DNA from: Ruminococcaceae bacterium UBA1405
Lineage (GTDB): Bacteria; Bacillota; Clostridia; Oscillospirales; Ruminococcaceae
Length of the DNA stretch: 64,000 nt
Direction of reading: 5' to 3'
Assembly (NCBI GenBank): GCA_002305685.1
Contig: DBQB01000034.1
Coordinates: 52,479-116,478 of the forward strand
Program-made: the position numbers and the translations under genes
Part shown: piece after piece, positions 23,199 to 31,682 of the stretch
Position numbering within the stretch: the stretch's first letter is position 1
Layout: every line of letters starts with the position of its first letter
Notes under the pieces: generated by a model
What the model was told of the DNA's origin: nothing
The model's database searches: none
What the model saw: only the letters and a program-made list of their open reading frames with translations

Positions 23199-24728
23199 TC
23201 ATTTGTCCAGCGGCTTCATGGTGGGGAAGAGCAGGACATCGCGGATGGATGCACTGTCGGTCAGCAGCATGATGAGACGATCCACCCCGAATCCCAGACC
23301 ACCGGTGGGAGCCAGACCATATTCCAAAGCGTTGATATAGTCGTAATCCACCTGGGCCTTGCTGTCGGGATCCAGCTGTTTGCGCTGAGCAACCTGGCGC
23401 TCAAACCGCTCCTTCTGATCGATGGGGTCGTTGAGCTCGCTGAAAGCGTTGCCAAACTCCATGGCGTTGATGAAATACTCAAACCGCTCGGTAAAGGCGG
23501 GATCGGTGGGTTTGCGCTTGGCCAGCGGGCTGATCTCCACCGGATAGTCGTAGATGAAGGTGGGCTGAATCAGCTTTTCCTCCACGTAGGCGTCAAAGAA
23601 CTCCGCCAGGATAGCGCCCTTGGTGGGGACTTCCGGCAGCTCAATATGATGCTCCTTGGCGCAGGCAATGGCGTCCTCATCGGTTTCCCAGGTGCTGAAA
23701 TCCACGCCGGAATACTTTTTCACCGCCTCCACCATGGTCAGGCGCTCCCAGTGCCCCATATCAATCTCGGTGCCCTGATAGGAGATCTTCAGAGAACCGC
23801 ATACCTTCTGGGTAACGGTCTTCATCATATCCTCCACCAGGTCCATCATGCCGTGGAAATCGGTATAGGCCTGATACAGCTCGATGGTGGTAAATTCGGG
23901 ATTGTGTTTGGTATCCATCCCCTCGTTGCGGAAGATACGGCCCACCTCATACACCTTGTCGAAACCGCCGACAATCAGGCGTTTGAGATACAGCTCGGTC
24001 TCGATGCGCAGCACCATATCCATATCCAGGGTGTTGTGATGGGTGACAAAGGGACGGGCCGACGCGCCGATCTCAAAGGGGGTCAAAATGGGGGTATCCA
24101 CCTCAATGAATCCCTGACCGTCCAGGAAGGAACGCAGCTGACGCAAAATCATGCTGCGCTTGACAAAGGTCTCCTTGACATCAGGATTGACAATGAGATC
24201 CAGATATCTCTGACGGTACCGCAGCTCCATATCCTTAAGCCCATGGAATTTTTCCGGAAGGGGCTTGAGGGACTTGGAGAGCAGCGTGATCTTGGTGGCG
24301 TGAATCGAAATCTCGCCCCGGCGGGTGCGGAACACGGTGCCTTCCAGTCCGATGATATCGCCGATATCCCACTTTTTGAAGGCGTTGTAGCTTTCTTCCC
24401 CTACATCGTTGATCCGCACATAGCACTGGATCCGCCCATACATATCCTGCAGATCCGCAAAACAGGCCTTGCCCATATTGCGCACACTCATCATTCTTCC
24501 GGCCAGGGAGACGGTCTTTCCCTCCATCTCCTCAAAATGCTCCACAATCTGGGCGGTATAATCGGTGCGGTTGTAGGTCGTGACCTGATAGGGGTCCTTT
24601 CCCTCTGCCTTGAGGGCTGCCAGCTTGTCCCGGCGAATCTGGAGGATCTCGGAAAGCTTTTCCTGGCTTTCCTGCTCGTTTTCCTCCGGCTGAACCGCAG
24701 CAGTTTGCTGCTGAAGATTTTCTTCCAT
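23199..24728 (-). CDS. lysS: Lysyl-tRNA synthetase (class II)
   Basis: 509 aa. N-terminal OB-fold anticodon-binding domain (about 70-190; VSLAGRMMSVRNMGKACFADLQD) and class II catalytic core with motif 1 (about 190-225), motif 2 (RIFRNEGMDTKHNPEFTTIE) and motif 3 (GLGFGVDRLIMLL). Charges tRNA-Lys. A roughly 35-residue acidic, Gln-rich N-terminal extension (EENLQQQTAAVQPEENEQE) precedes the core. GGAAAGGAAG precedes the start. It follows greA, a common Firmicute order, but has its own good promoter at 24776-24804. Confidence 0.97.
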   Translation of the reverse strand: MEENLQQQTAAVQPEENEQESQEKLSEILQIRRDKLAALKAEGKDPYQVTTYNRTDYTAQIVEHFEEMEGKTVSLAGRMMSVRNMGKACFADLQDMYGRIQCYVRINDVGEESYNAFKKWDIGDIIGLEGTVFRTRRGEISIHATKITLLSKSLKPLPEKFHGLKDMELRYRQRYLDLIVNPDVKETFVKRSMILRQLRSFLDGQGFIEVDTPILTPFEIGASARPFVTHHNTLDMDMVLRIETELYLKRLIVGGFDKVYEVGRIFRNEGMDTKHNPEFTTIELYQAYTDFHGMMDLVEDMMKTVTQKVCGSLKISYQGTEIDMGHWERLTMVEAVKKYSGVDFSTWETDEDAIACAKEHHIELPEVPTKGAILAEFFDAYVEEKLIQPTFIYDYPVEISPLAKRKPTDPAFTERFEYFINAMEFGNAFSELNDPIDQKERFERQVAQRKQLDPDSKAQVDYDYINALEYGLAPTGGLGFGVDRLIMLLTDSASIRDVLLFPTMKPLDK

Positions 24729-25043
24729 ATATTTCTTCCTTTCCGGTCTTGGTTTGATGCGGTAATATCAGTTCTATACTACCATATTCCCAGAACACTT
24801 TCAAATCCATCCGCCGATTTTTCCGACGGAAAGGACAACTTTTTCCATTTTGCACAAAACGCCGAAAAAAATCCTGCTTTCAGGGAAACGTCCCTCCAGC
24901 GCGCCGGCTATTCCGATAGACGTCAAAAAGACTCTGGCGGAACAGCCGGAAACCGTTGGAGTTACGTATCATACCATACTGTCCGTTGTTGAAAACAGCT
25001 GGATACCCGAAACGCAGGATGGCAAAACACCGTCGGCGGCTCT
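24729..25043. other. greA-lysS intergenic region
   Basis: 315 bases. Contains the lysS promoter (24776-24804). Nothing else is supported; the 73-residue open frame on the plus strand lacks a ribosome site and recognisable features. Confidence 0.55.
24776..24804 (-). promoter_or_regulatory. Promoter of lysS
   Basis: Minus strand TTGAAA, 17-base spacer ending TGG, TAGTAT. Start of transcription would be near 24769, about 40 bases before the start codon. Confidence 0.7.
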
Positions 25044-25520
25044 TTATTTGGAGATGCCGATGATCTTATAATTGAAAACACCCTTGGGAATGGAGATCTC
25101 CACCACCTGGTTGAGATGCGCGCCGATCAGCGCCTTTCCGATGGGGGATTCATCCGAAATCATCCGCTTGGCGGGATTGGATTCGGAGGAACCTACAATC
25201 CGGTATTCCATCTCCCGGTTGTCCTCAATGTTCAGCAGGCGCACCTGCAGTCCCACGCTGACGACATCCATATTCAAATCATTTTCATCGATGACCCGAG
25301 CGGTTTTGATGGTCTCCTCCAGCTCCAGGATTTCCTGCTCCACAATGCCCTGCTCGTTTTTGGCTTCATCATACTCGCTGTTCTCCGACAGGTCTCCGAA
25401 GGAACGGGCAATACGGATATTTTCCGCAATCTCGCTTCTTCTGGTGGTTTTCAGATATTCCAAACGTTCTTCCAGTTTGCGGAAACCTTCCACAGTAAGG
25501 GTTTTTTGTTCTTTGGCCAT
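25044..25520 (-). CDS. greA: Transcription elongation factor GreA
   Basis: 158 aa, the family length. Rescues backtracked RNA polymerase by stimulating transcript cleavage. The coiled-coil tip with the acidic residues is clear (SFGDLSENSEYDEAKNEQG), and the C-terminal FKBP-like domain ends PIGKALIGAHLNQVVEISIPKGVFNYKI. Start MAKEQKTLTVEG with GGGAGG upstream. It has a perfect consensus promoter and a leader that contains a terminator-like hairpin (25656-25693), suggesting attenuation. lysS follows on the same strand. Confidence 0.96.
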   Translation of the reverse strand: MAKEQKTLTVEGFRKLEERLEYLKTTRRSEIAENIRIARSFGDLSENSEYDEAKNEQGIVEQEILELEETIKTARVIDENDLNMDVVSVGLQVRLLNIEDNREMEYRIVGSSESNPAKRMISDESPIGKALIGAHLNQVVEISIPKGVFNYKIIGISK

Positions 25521-25649
25521 AGCCTTTTCCTCCCTGTAATGTTGAAATCGGTAAACGAAACACCCAGCCTCTGACAGACACCGGCTGAAAAGCAGCGGCG
25601 GCGCCACCGCTCCACCGATTCTTCCCTCTTGCCGTTATCAGAAACCAGT

Positions 25650-25693
25650 ATAAAACATAGATATTGCCGCGGTTGCCCACAGCAATATCTATG
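25650..25693 (-). terminator. Terminator-like hairpin in the greA leader (possible attenuator)
   Basis: On the minus strand CATAGATATTGC pairs perfectly (12 base pairs) with GCAATATCTATG around a 14-base loop and is followed directly by TTTTAT. It begins about 20 nt after the predicted transcription start, so a transcript of about 64 nt would be released. Resembles the leader terminator that makes short GraL RNAs in front of E. coli greA; this is an analogy, not shown homology. Confidence 0.5.
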
Positions 25694-25719
25694 CGGTACT
25701 TTAGATGGAATTGCTTGTT

Positions 25720-25748
25720 ATTATAGACAATCTCCCGGCAACTGTCAA
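25720..25748 (-). promoter_or_regulatory. Consensus sigma-A promoter of greA
   Basis: Minus strand TTGACA, 17-base spacer, TATAAT: an exact match to both consensus hexamers. Leader of about 190 nt to the greA start codon. Confidence 0.92.
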
Positions 25749-25786
25749 GCCCCCAGCTTCTGGGAAAATACTCTGCCGGCCGGCCG

Positions 25787-27082
25787 TCAGCCGGCTGCGG
25801 AGGCTTGCTCCTGCTCCTGGGAATCGGAGGATTCCGAGCTCTGGGACTGTGCCTCGGAACGGCTGGCTTCCTCCTGGGCCTGCTGCTGTACAATCAGGGC
25901 GTTGACCACCTCCTGGGCTTTGCGCAGCTGGGGATCGGTATCCTGATCCAGCTGATCCTGCATCAGCTTCTGCTCCTGGGTCAACTCCACCTCATAGTCC
26001 GGGATAACCCCCACCCCGTCAAAGTTGGGGCTTTTGGGAGGATTGTATTTGGCCACCGTAATATCCAGCGCCGACCCATCGTCCAGACGGTAGATGGTCT
26101 GCATCAGCCCTTTGCCATAGGTGGTAACCCCCACCGTCTTGGCCTTCTCATAGTCCCACAGCGCCTGGGCGAAAAGTTCCGCGGCACTGGCGGTGTCCTC
26201 GTTCACCACCACCGCCATGGGCATCTCCAGCTGCTGGGCGTCCGAAACCGCCAACACCTCGGTGGTCCCGTCCCGGTAGGTAGCGGAGACGATATCCCCT
26301 TCCGGCAGCAGCCGGTCCAGAACCTGGGACACCGAGTCGATGGTACCGCCGGGATTGGAACGAACGTCAAAAACGATGCCCAGCGCTCCCTGCTGGATCA
26401 CATCGTCAATCGCCCGGTTGAACTGGCTGGGGGTTGCGTCCGCAAATTCGGTGATCTGAATATACGCAATGTTATCAACAACATTGTAATATACAGTTGG
26501 TATTTCCACTTTCCGGCGGGTCAGCTCCAAAGGCTCCTGGTCCTCGTTGTCCCGGCGAAGCGCCAGGGTAACCTTGGTACCCACCTCGCCTTCCAACGCC
26601 GCCACCGCTTCCTCGTAAGTTTGAGCGGTGACCTCCACATCGTCCACCTGCAGGATCAGATCGTTCACCTGGATGCCGGCCATCTCCGCCGAGGATTCCC
26701 CATATACCTGGGTTACCAGCATATAGCCGCTGGTATCGCAGATGGTATCGATGCCAATCCCCACCGTTTTTCCTTCGGTCTCCTCCAGCTGCAGCTGATA
26801 CTGCTCCGCTGTCAGATAGAGGGCATACTTATCCTGTATGCCCTGGACATACCCTTTGGCGATGCTGTCCATCAAATATTTCTCGTTGATATCGCCGTAA
26901 TACTGGGAGCGGACAATCTTATCAATCTGAGCCAGCTTTTCGTAGGTTGCCTCCCGCTCCTTGATGTTATACAGCTTATCGTTGAAGGTCCGGATGGAGT
27001 ATACCATCGTTATGGCAACCGCCAGCGCAGCCGCAATGGCCATCAGCGTCACGGCAGTTCCCAGAGATACTTTTTTATTCAT
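25787..27082 (-). CDS. ctpA: S41 C-terminal processing peptidase
   Basis: 431 aa. N-terminal membrane anchor (about 8-30), a PDZ domain (about 98-180), and the S41 catalytic core with the Ser in NEDTASAAELFAQAL and the general-base Lys in TTYGKGLMQ. VFDVRSNPGG is the usual core motif. The extracytoplasmic protease trims or degrades envelope proteins; in Bacillus, CtpB acts in sporulation signalling. The C-terminus is a Gln/Ser/Glu-rich low-complexity tail. It lies 19 bases downstream of the M23 hydrolase gene and after ftsE-ftsX, a common Firmicute order, so it may process the hydrolase or its regulators. Confidence 0.93.
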   Translation of the reverse strand: MNKKVSLGTAVTLMAIAAALAVAITMVYSIRTFNDKLYNIKEREATYEKLAQIDKIVRSQYYGDINEKYLMDSIAKGYVQGIQDKYALYLTAEQYQLQLEETEGKTVGIGIDTICDTSGYMLVTQVYGESSAEMAGIQVNDLILQVDDVEVTAQTYEEAVAALEGEVGTKVTLALRRDNEDQEPLELTRRKVEIPTVYYNVVDNIAYIQITEFADATPSQFNRAIDDVIQQGALGIVFDVRSNPGGTIDSVSQVLDRLLPEGDIVSATYRDGTTEVLAVSDAQQLEMPMAVVVNEDTASAAELFAQALWDYEKAKTVGVTTYGKGLMQTIYRLDDGSALDITVAKYNPPKSPNFDGVGVIPDYEVELTQEQKLMQDQLDQDTDPQLRKAQEVVNALIVQQQAQEEASRSEAQSQSSESSDSQEQEQASAAG

Positions 27083-27101
27083 GCCCTAGAAAATCCTTTC
27101 C

Positions 27102-28388
27102 CTAAGAATTGCTTCCCAAATAATTCATGGGATTTTGCGCCTCACCATCGATACGGACCTCAAAATGCAGATGAGGGCCGGTAGACCATCCGGTGGAACC
27201 CACCTTGGCGATGGGGGTGCCTCTGGCCACCACATCTCCCACCGAAACATCGATGGCGCTCAGATGGGCGTACAAGGTAGAGTATCCGCCGCCGTGGTCC
27301 ACAATCAGATACATTCCGTATCCCACACCGGCCGAATAGCTGGTATTGACAAACGCCACCTTGCCGGGATTGGCCGCAACCACCGTCTTTCCATAAACGT
27401 TGGAGCCGGAGATATCGATTCCGGTATGGAAATCGGTATTGTTGAACCGCCAGCCAAAGGCGGAGGTAATCATCGAATATCCGGGCAGGGGCCATCCAAA
27501 CTGTCCGCCGGTATACTCTCCCACACTCTCCAACGACGCATAAATACGGGTGATTTCATCCTGAGCGGCCTTCATCTCCGCCTGGATTTTCTCTTGATTG
27601 GCATAGTATTCCCTCTCGGTCGCTTCCAGAGACTGGATTTCACTGTTGATTTTGGAAACCTGGCCCTGAAGCTCCTGGGCTTTTTCGTTTTGCAGCACCT
27701 TTGCATCCTCATTTTCCTGCCGGGTTTCCTCCAGCTGCTCTTTCAGCTGCTGATTTTCCTGCTGCATATCCTCCAGCTGCTGATAATCATCCTCCAGCGA
27801 AAGCTTTTCCTCTGCCAACGTCTCCAAAAGTTCCTGGTCTCTGCTGACCATACGGGTTACCATCTCACTGCTGGTGAGCATCTGGAAAAAGCTTCCGGAT
27901 CCCAGGAGTACCTCCAAAACCGTGGGGGTGCCTTCCATATAGGAGCGACGGATCCGCTCCCGCAGCAGCTCCTCGTTGGAGGAGATCTCCTCCTCCTTCA
28001 CCGCAATCTCGGTTTCCTTCTCCTCCATTTCCAGTTCCGTTTCCTGGATGAGCAGTTCCTGACTATATATCTCGTCGTCCAGCACCGCAATCTTTTCGTC
28101 CAGAAGCTCTATCTGCTGGGTGGTTACGCTGATTTCACTTTCCAGTTCATTTTTCTCCTGGCTTTGCTGTTTTTTCTGGCTCTGTACCGAAGCGATCTGG
28201 TTTTGAAGCTCCTGTTTTTTCTTTTCCAGCTCTTGGTACTGACTGTTGAGCTCAGCAATCTTATCTTTGGCTTCCTCGTCAGAGGTGCTGTCCGCGGCCA
28301 AAGCGGAGGTTACGCCACTGGTACATAGCACAGATATACAACAGCACACTGCAATGCATTTTTTCGCTGCACTTCCAAACCACTTCAA
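27102..28388 (-). CDS. Coiled-coil M23 murein hydrolase (EnvC/PcsB-type partner of FtsEX)
   Basis: 428 aa from a TTG start at 28388 (KWFGSAAKKC); AGGAG lies ten bases upstream, and the choice yields a normal signal peptide (CIAVCCCISVLCTSGVTSALA). A long Glu/Gln-rich coiled coil runs about 35-280, then an M23 domain with FHTGID (HxxxD) and PHLHFEV (HxH). The layout matches EnvC/PcsB-type proteins that are held inactive by their coiled coil and opened by the FtsEX ABC complex during division. Gene order ftsE-ftsX-this-ctpA supports that. Unlike EnvC, the zinc residues are intact, so it can be the hydrolase itself. Confidence 0.88.
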   Translation of the reverse strand: MKWFGSAAKKCIAVCCCISVLCTSGVTSALAADSTSDEEAKDKIAELNSQYQELEKKKQELQNQIASVQSQKKQQSQEKNELESEISVTTQQIELLDEKIAVLDDEIYSQELLIQETELEMEEKETEIAVKEEEISSNEELLRERIRRSYMEGTPTVLEVLLGSGSFFQMLTSSEMVTRMVSRDQELLETLAEEKLSLEDDYQQLEDMQQENQQLKEQLEETRQENEDAKVLQNEKAQELQGQVSKINSEIQSLEATEREYYANQEKIQAEMKAAQDEITRIYASLESVGEYTGGQFGWPLPGYSMITSAFGWRFNNTDFHTGIDISGSNVYGKTVVAANPGKVAFVNTSYSAGVGYGMYLIVDHGGGYSTLYAHLSAIDVSVGDVVARGTPIAKVGSTGWSTGPHLHFEVRIDGEAQNPMNYLGSNS

Positions 28389-28497
28389 GGATGTCACGCT
28401 CCTTTTCCCTTTTCTTTCCTTATGTGTCGCTTCATTCCCACTGTGCAGGCCGAACAGAATACCATCCAGCCCCCACCAGCCCTTTATAAAAGGCACA

Positions 28498-28523
28498 GGC
28501 CGACGGTAAGGCGCCGTCAGCCT
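28498..28523 (-). terminator. Weak hairpin between ftsX and the M23 gene
   Basis: Minus strand GGCTGACGG/CCGTCGGCC, 9 base pairs with one G-U, loop CGCCTTA. The following bases (TGTGCCTTTT) do not form a direct U-run, so it may attenuate or stabilise rather than end transcription. Confidence 0.4.
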
Positions 28524-28535
28524 GAACCATCTGTG

Positions 28536-29447
28536 TCAAACTTTCAGATATTTTCCAACAAAGATCATACTTCCAATGGAGCCGATGCCGACCCCCATCG
28601 CGCAAAAGCCGATGAGAAGTTCCCGGTAAACTGCCTCAAAGGGCACAAAATACCGATACAATTCCTGAAGCCATTGGGAGTTCACGGTACTCGCCCAATC
28701 CATCACATAGAGATAGCCGGCCCAAACCACAAGATAGGCCAGCAGCGCAGAGATAAGGCCCAACAGCAACCCCTCCACCACGAAGGGCAGCTTGATGAAC
28801 CCATCGGTGGCGCCTACATATTTCATAATGCTGATCTCCCGATGGCGGTTGAAAACCGTAATCTTTATGGTGTTGGCAATGATGATCAGCGATACCACCA
28901 GCAGGATGGCAACCACCACAACCCCGCACATACTCACAATCCGACGGATACTCAGCAGCGTGTGGGCAACATCGGTGGGGATCCGAACCTCCTGGATACC
29001 CGAGAGCGCTTCAATCTGTTGCGCCGTATCTTCCAACAGGCTGATATCCTTGACTTTAATCCGATAGGCGTGGGGAAGCATATTCTCCTCCCCCTGGTAT
29101 TCTTCCAGCAGCCAGCCATATTCCCCATATTCCTCAATCTGCTGCTGTAAGGCCTCCTCGTTGGAGACAAAAACGATATCTGCGGTATTTTCGATGGTAT
29201 GTAGCTGCAAACTCAAAGCGTCCAGCTCTTCCTGTGTGGTGATGTCATCCGCCACAAAGGCAACAATCTCATTTTCATCCTCAAAATAACTGACAATATT
29301 GCTGACATTCAGCGCAAACAGTGCGGCAGACCCAACCAAAATCATACAGGCCACCAACACGCCAATGGCAGCAGCCGACATCAACCGGTTGACCCAGAGG
29401 CTTCTGGCTCCTTCCTTCACCAGATATCCAAAGCTGCTCGTCCTCAT
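28536..29447 (-). CDS. ftsX: Cell division ABC-type protein FtsX
   Basis: 303 aa. Four membrane spans: one near 20-45, then an extracellular domain (about 50-165) that contacts the hydrolase, and three C-terminal spans. Typical: NRLMSAAAIGVLVACMILVGSA, IKITVFNRHREISIMKYVGATDGFIKLPFVVEGLLLG. It has no transport role; with FtsE it transmits ATP hydrolysis to the cell-wall hydrolase outside. Its ATG overlaps the ftsE stop codon by four bases (ATGA), so translation is coupled. Confidence 0.96.
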   Translation of the reverse strand: MRTSSFGYLVKEGARSLWVNRLMSAAAIGVLVACMILVGSAALFALNVSNIVSYFEDENEIVAFVADDITTQEELDALSLQLHTIENTADIVFVSNEEALQQQIEEYGEYGWLLEEYQGEENMLPHAYRIKVKDISLLEDTAQQIEALSGIQEVRIPTDVAHTLLSIRRIVSMCGVVVVAILLVVSLIIIANTIKITVFNRHREISIMKYVGATDGFIKLPFVVEGLLLGLISALLAYLVVWAGYLYVMDWASTVNSQWLQELYRYFVPFEAVYRELLIGFCAMGVGIGSIGSMIFVGKYLKV

Positions 29448-30142
29448 AACCGGTATCCTCCATCTTCCTCGTCCTCTCGCGGCGGTACATCCGAAACCAC
29501 CGTTCCGTTCTCAATGGTGATGACGCGGTGATTGAATTGAGATACCAGCTCATGCTCATGGGTCACCATCACAATTGTTGTTCCTTTTTTATTGATCTCA
29601 TGCAGCAGTTCCACAATCTCATAAGAAAGTTCCGGATCGATGTTGCCGGTTGGCTCGTCAGCAATGATCAGATCCGGATTGTTCACCAGCGCCCTTGCCA
29701 GCGCCACACGCTGCTGTTCGCCGCCGGAAAGCTTTTCCGGCACAGTTCTGGCCTTGGAGGCAAGCCCCACCAAACCCAAAACATATGGCACCCGGCGACG
29801 GATGTCCCGCAGGGACACGTTGGTCACCCGCAGGGCAAACGCCACATTGTCAAAGGCTGTCATATTGGGAATCAGGCGGAAATCCTGAAACACCACGCCC
29901 AGAGTACGTCGGAATTTCGGGATCTGCCGCCGTTTGATTTTGTTGAGATTAAACCCGTTGACATGGATGATGCCGGAAGTGGGTTTCTCCTCCCGCAGCA
30001 TCAGCTTAATCAGGGTACTTTTTCCGGCTCCGGAGGAACCGACAATAAATACGAACTCACCGCGCTCGATGGTCATGCTGACATTCTCCAAGGCCCTCGT
30101 GCCGTTGTCATACCGTTTGGTTACATTGCTAAATTCAATCAC
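29444..30142 (-). CDS. ftsE: Cell division ATP-binding protein FtsE
   Basis: 232 aa ABC ATPase. Walker A GSSGAGKST, Q-loop, signature LSGGEQQR, Walker B LIIADEPTGN, switch His in MVTHEHE. It works with FtsX (overlapping downstream gene) to activate the divisome hydrolase. First gene of the unit ftsE-ftsX-M23-ctpA. The cdaR-like gene ends 39 bases upstream with no clear terminator, so read-through is possible. Confidence 0.96.
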   Translation of the reverse strand: MIEFSNVTKRYDNGTRALENVSMTIERGEFVFIVGSSGAGKSTLIKLMLREEKPTSGIIHVNGFNLNKIKRRQIPKFRRTLGVVFQDFRLIPNMTAFDNVAFALRVTNVSLRDIRRRVPYVLGLVGLASKARTVPEKLSGGEQQRVALARALVNNPDLIIADEPTGNIDPELSYEIVELLHEINKKGTTIVMVTHEHELVSQFNHRVITIENGTVVSDVPPREDEEDGGYRL

Positions 30143-30181
30143 TTGTACACCGCCTCAAAAGCCCTGAATGGTCAGGAAGAA

Positions 30182-31267
30182 TTAGAACTTCACCGGATTG
30201 GCTGTCAGATATTTTTTCACCATCAGTGCCACCTTAAAGATGATGGCGTGATCAAACTCCCGCAGATCCAACCCTGTGAGCTTTTTGATCTTCTCCAACC
30301 GGTACACCAGCGTATTGCGGTGAACAAACAGTTTACGGGAAGTTTCCGAAACATTCAGATTGTTTTCAAAGAATTTCTGTATCGTAAAGAGGGTTTCATG
30401 ATCCAGGCTGTCGATAGAGCCTTTTTTGAAAACCTCCTGAAGGAACATTTCACAGAGGGTTGTGGGAAGCTGGTAGATCAGCCGGGCAATACCCAAATTG
30501 TTGTAGCCCACAATGGCTTTTTCGGTGTCGAACACCTTGCCTACCTCCAAAGCAACCTGAGCTTCCTTGAAGGATTTGGCCAGATCTTTGACTCCCACCA
30601 CCACCGTGCCGATGCCCACCACCACACGGGTATAAAATTCGCTGCCCAGCGTATCCACAATGGAGCGGGCCAGTTTTTCCAGATCCTTGGGCTCGATGCC
30701 GGATTTGATTTCCTTGACCAGGACGATATCGTTCTCGCTGATGCTGAAGATAAAATCCTTCTGCTTGTCGGGGAACAGGTTCTGGATCACATCAAACGCT
30801 GAGATATCGTTGGAGGAAACCACCCGCACCAGAAACACTACCCGGTTGACATCTCCGCTGAAATGCAGTTCCCGGGATTTGATATAGATATCACTGGGGA
30901 GGATATTGTCCAATATCACATTTTTGATGAAATTGTTTCGGTCATACTTTTCATCATAATACTGCTTAATGCTGGTCAGGGAAATTGCCAGGACACTGCA
31001 AAAACGCGCGGCCATCTCGTCGCTGCCCTCCACAAACACGGCGTAATCCGGTTTCATGCGCGCACCGAAAGGCTTATAGGTATATCCGTCCCGAACAAAA
31101 ATATCGTTGCCTTCATTGAGATCCAAAGACAGGTATTCGCTTTTTTCACCGATTTTCGTCAAATCACTGCAAGCGATGATGGTGGCTGTTTCGTCCACAA
31201 TCCCGATAACCCGGTCAATAGCATCCCGCATCTGATGGATAACTCCCTGAAACAGTCTGTTGGACAT
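30182..31267 (-). CDS. CdaR/PucR-family transcriptional regulator
   Basis: 361 aa. The C-terminus carries the PucR-type helix-turn-helix (ETLFTIQKFFENNLNVSETSRKLFVHRNTLVYRLEKIKKLTGLDLREFDHA), preceded by a GGDEF-like/central domain and an N-terminal sensor region with VDETATIIACSDLTKIG, the CdaR sugar-diacid-recognition-like start. Likely activator of a metabolic pathway; the ligand is unknown and no sugar-acid genes are adjacent. Start MSNRLFQG is set by AAAGGAGG. Its promoter is clear (31366-31394), and the leader has an 8-base-pair hairpin GAAACGGC/GCCGTTTC. Confidence 0.85.
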   Translation of the reverse strand: MSNRLFQGVIHQMRDAIDRVIGIVDETATIIACSDLTKIGEKSEYLSLDLNEGNDIFVRDGYTYKPFGARMKPDYAVFVEGSDEMAARFCSVLAISLTSIKQYYDEKYDRNNFIKNVILDNILPSDIYIKSRELHFSGDVNRVVFLVRVVSSNDISAFDVIQNLFPDKQKDFIFSISENDIVLVKEIKSGIEPKDLEKLARSIVDTLGSEFYTRVVVGIGTVVVGVKDLAKSFKEAQVALEVGKVFDTEKAIVGYNNLGIARLIYQLPTTLCEMFLQEVFKKGSIDSLDHETLFTIQKFFENNLNVSETSRKLFVHRNTLVYRLEKIKKLTGLDLREFDHAIIFKVALMVKKYLTANPVKF

Positions 31268-31365
31268 GACAAAATCCTCCTTTGAAATATAGATTACTGT
31301 GAAACGGCGCTGCCGCAGCCGTTTCAACACATTCTGACCATCAAAACCGGAATCGTTCCCGTTTC

Positions 31366-31394
31366 ATTGTACAAAATATACAGGTAGTTTGCAA
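31366..31394 (-). promoter_or_regulatory. Promoter of the CdaR-like gene
   Basis: Minus strand TTGCAA, 17-base spacer, TACAAT. The region 31395-31635 upstream holds no gene. Confidence 0.7.
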
Positions 31395-31635
31395 CAACCA
31401 AATCCGCCTTTTCTCACGGATTGCCCGGAGCCTCTGCGCCGTGCTTTCCACCCTTCATTGTACTCTGACCCTGTCCAGAATATAAATCAGCTTTATTTTA
31501 CAACACATTCCCATAAAAGTTGTGAATTTTTTTTTAACGGATCGTGATCGTTAGACGAATACAACCGGCTGTCATCCAGCCTGCGATCGGCGCAGTATCT
31601 TTTGCGGAGCCGGCGTTTCCTGCCCTTTTTTGCCA

Positions 31636-31669
31636 ACAAAAAAGGCCGCCGGAAATTCCGGCGGCCTCT
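31636..31669 (-). terminator. Intrinsic terminator of the MsmX-like ATPase gene
   Basis: Minus strand stem GGCCGCCGGAA/TTCCGGCGGCC with a tight loop, followed by TTTTTTG, 15 bases after the stop codon. Confidence 0.95.
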
Positions 31670-31682
31670 GAAAGATATGTAA

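Noticed and set aside
23646..24992. A 448-codon open frame on the plus strand
   Set aside because: Antisense to lysS and its promoter region.
24850..25071. 73-aa open frame between lysS and greA
   Set aside because: No ribosome binding site, no recognisable feature, overlaps the greA 3' end on the opposite strand.
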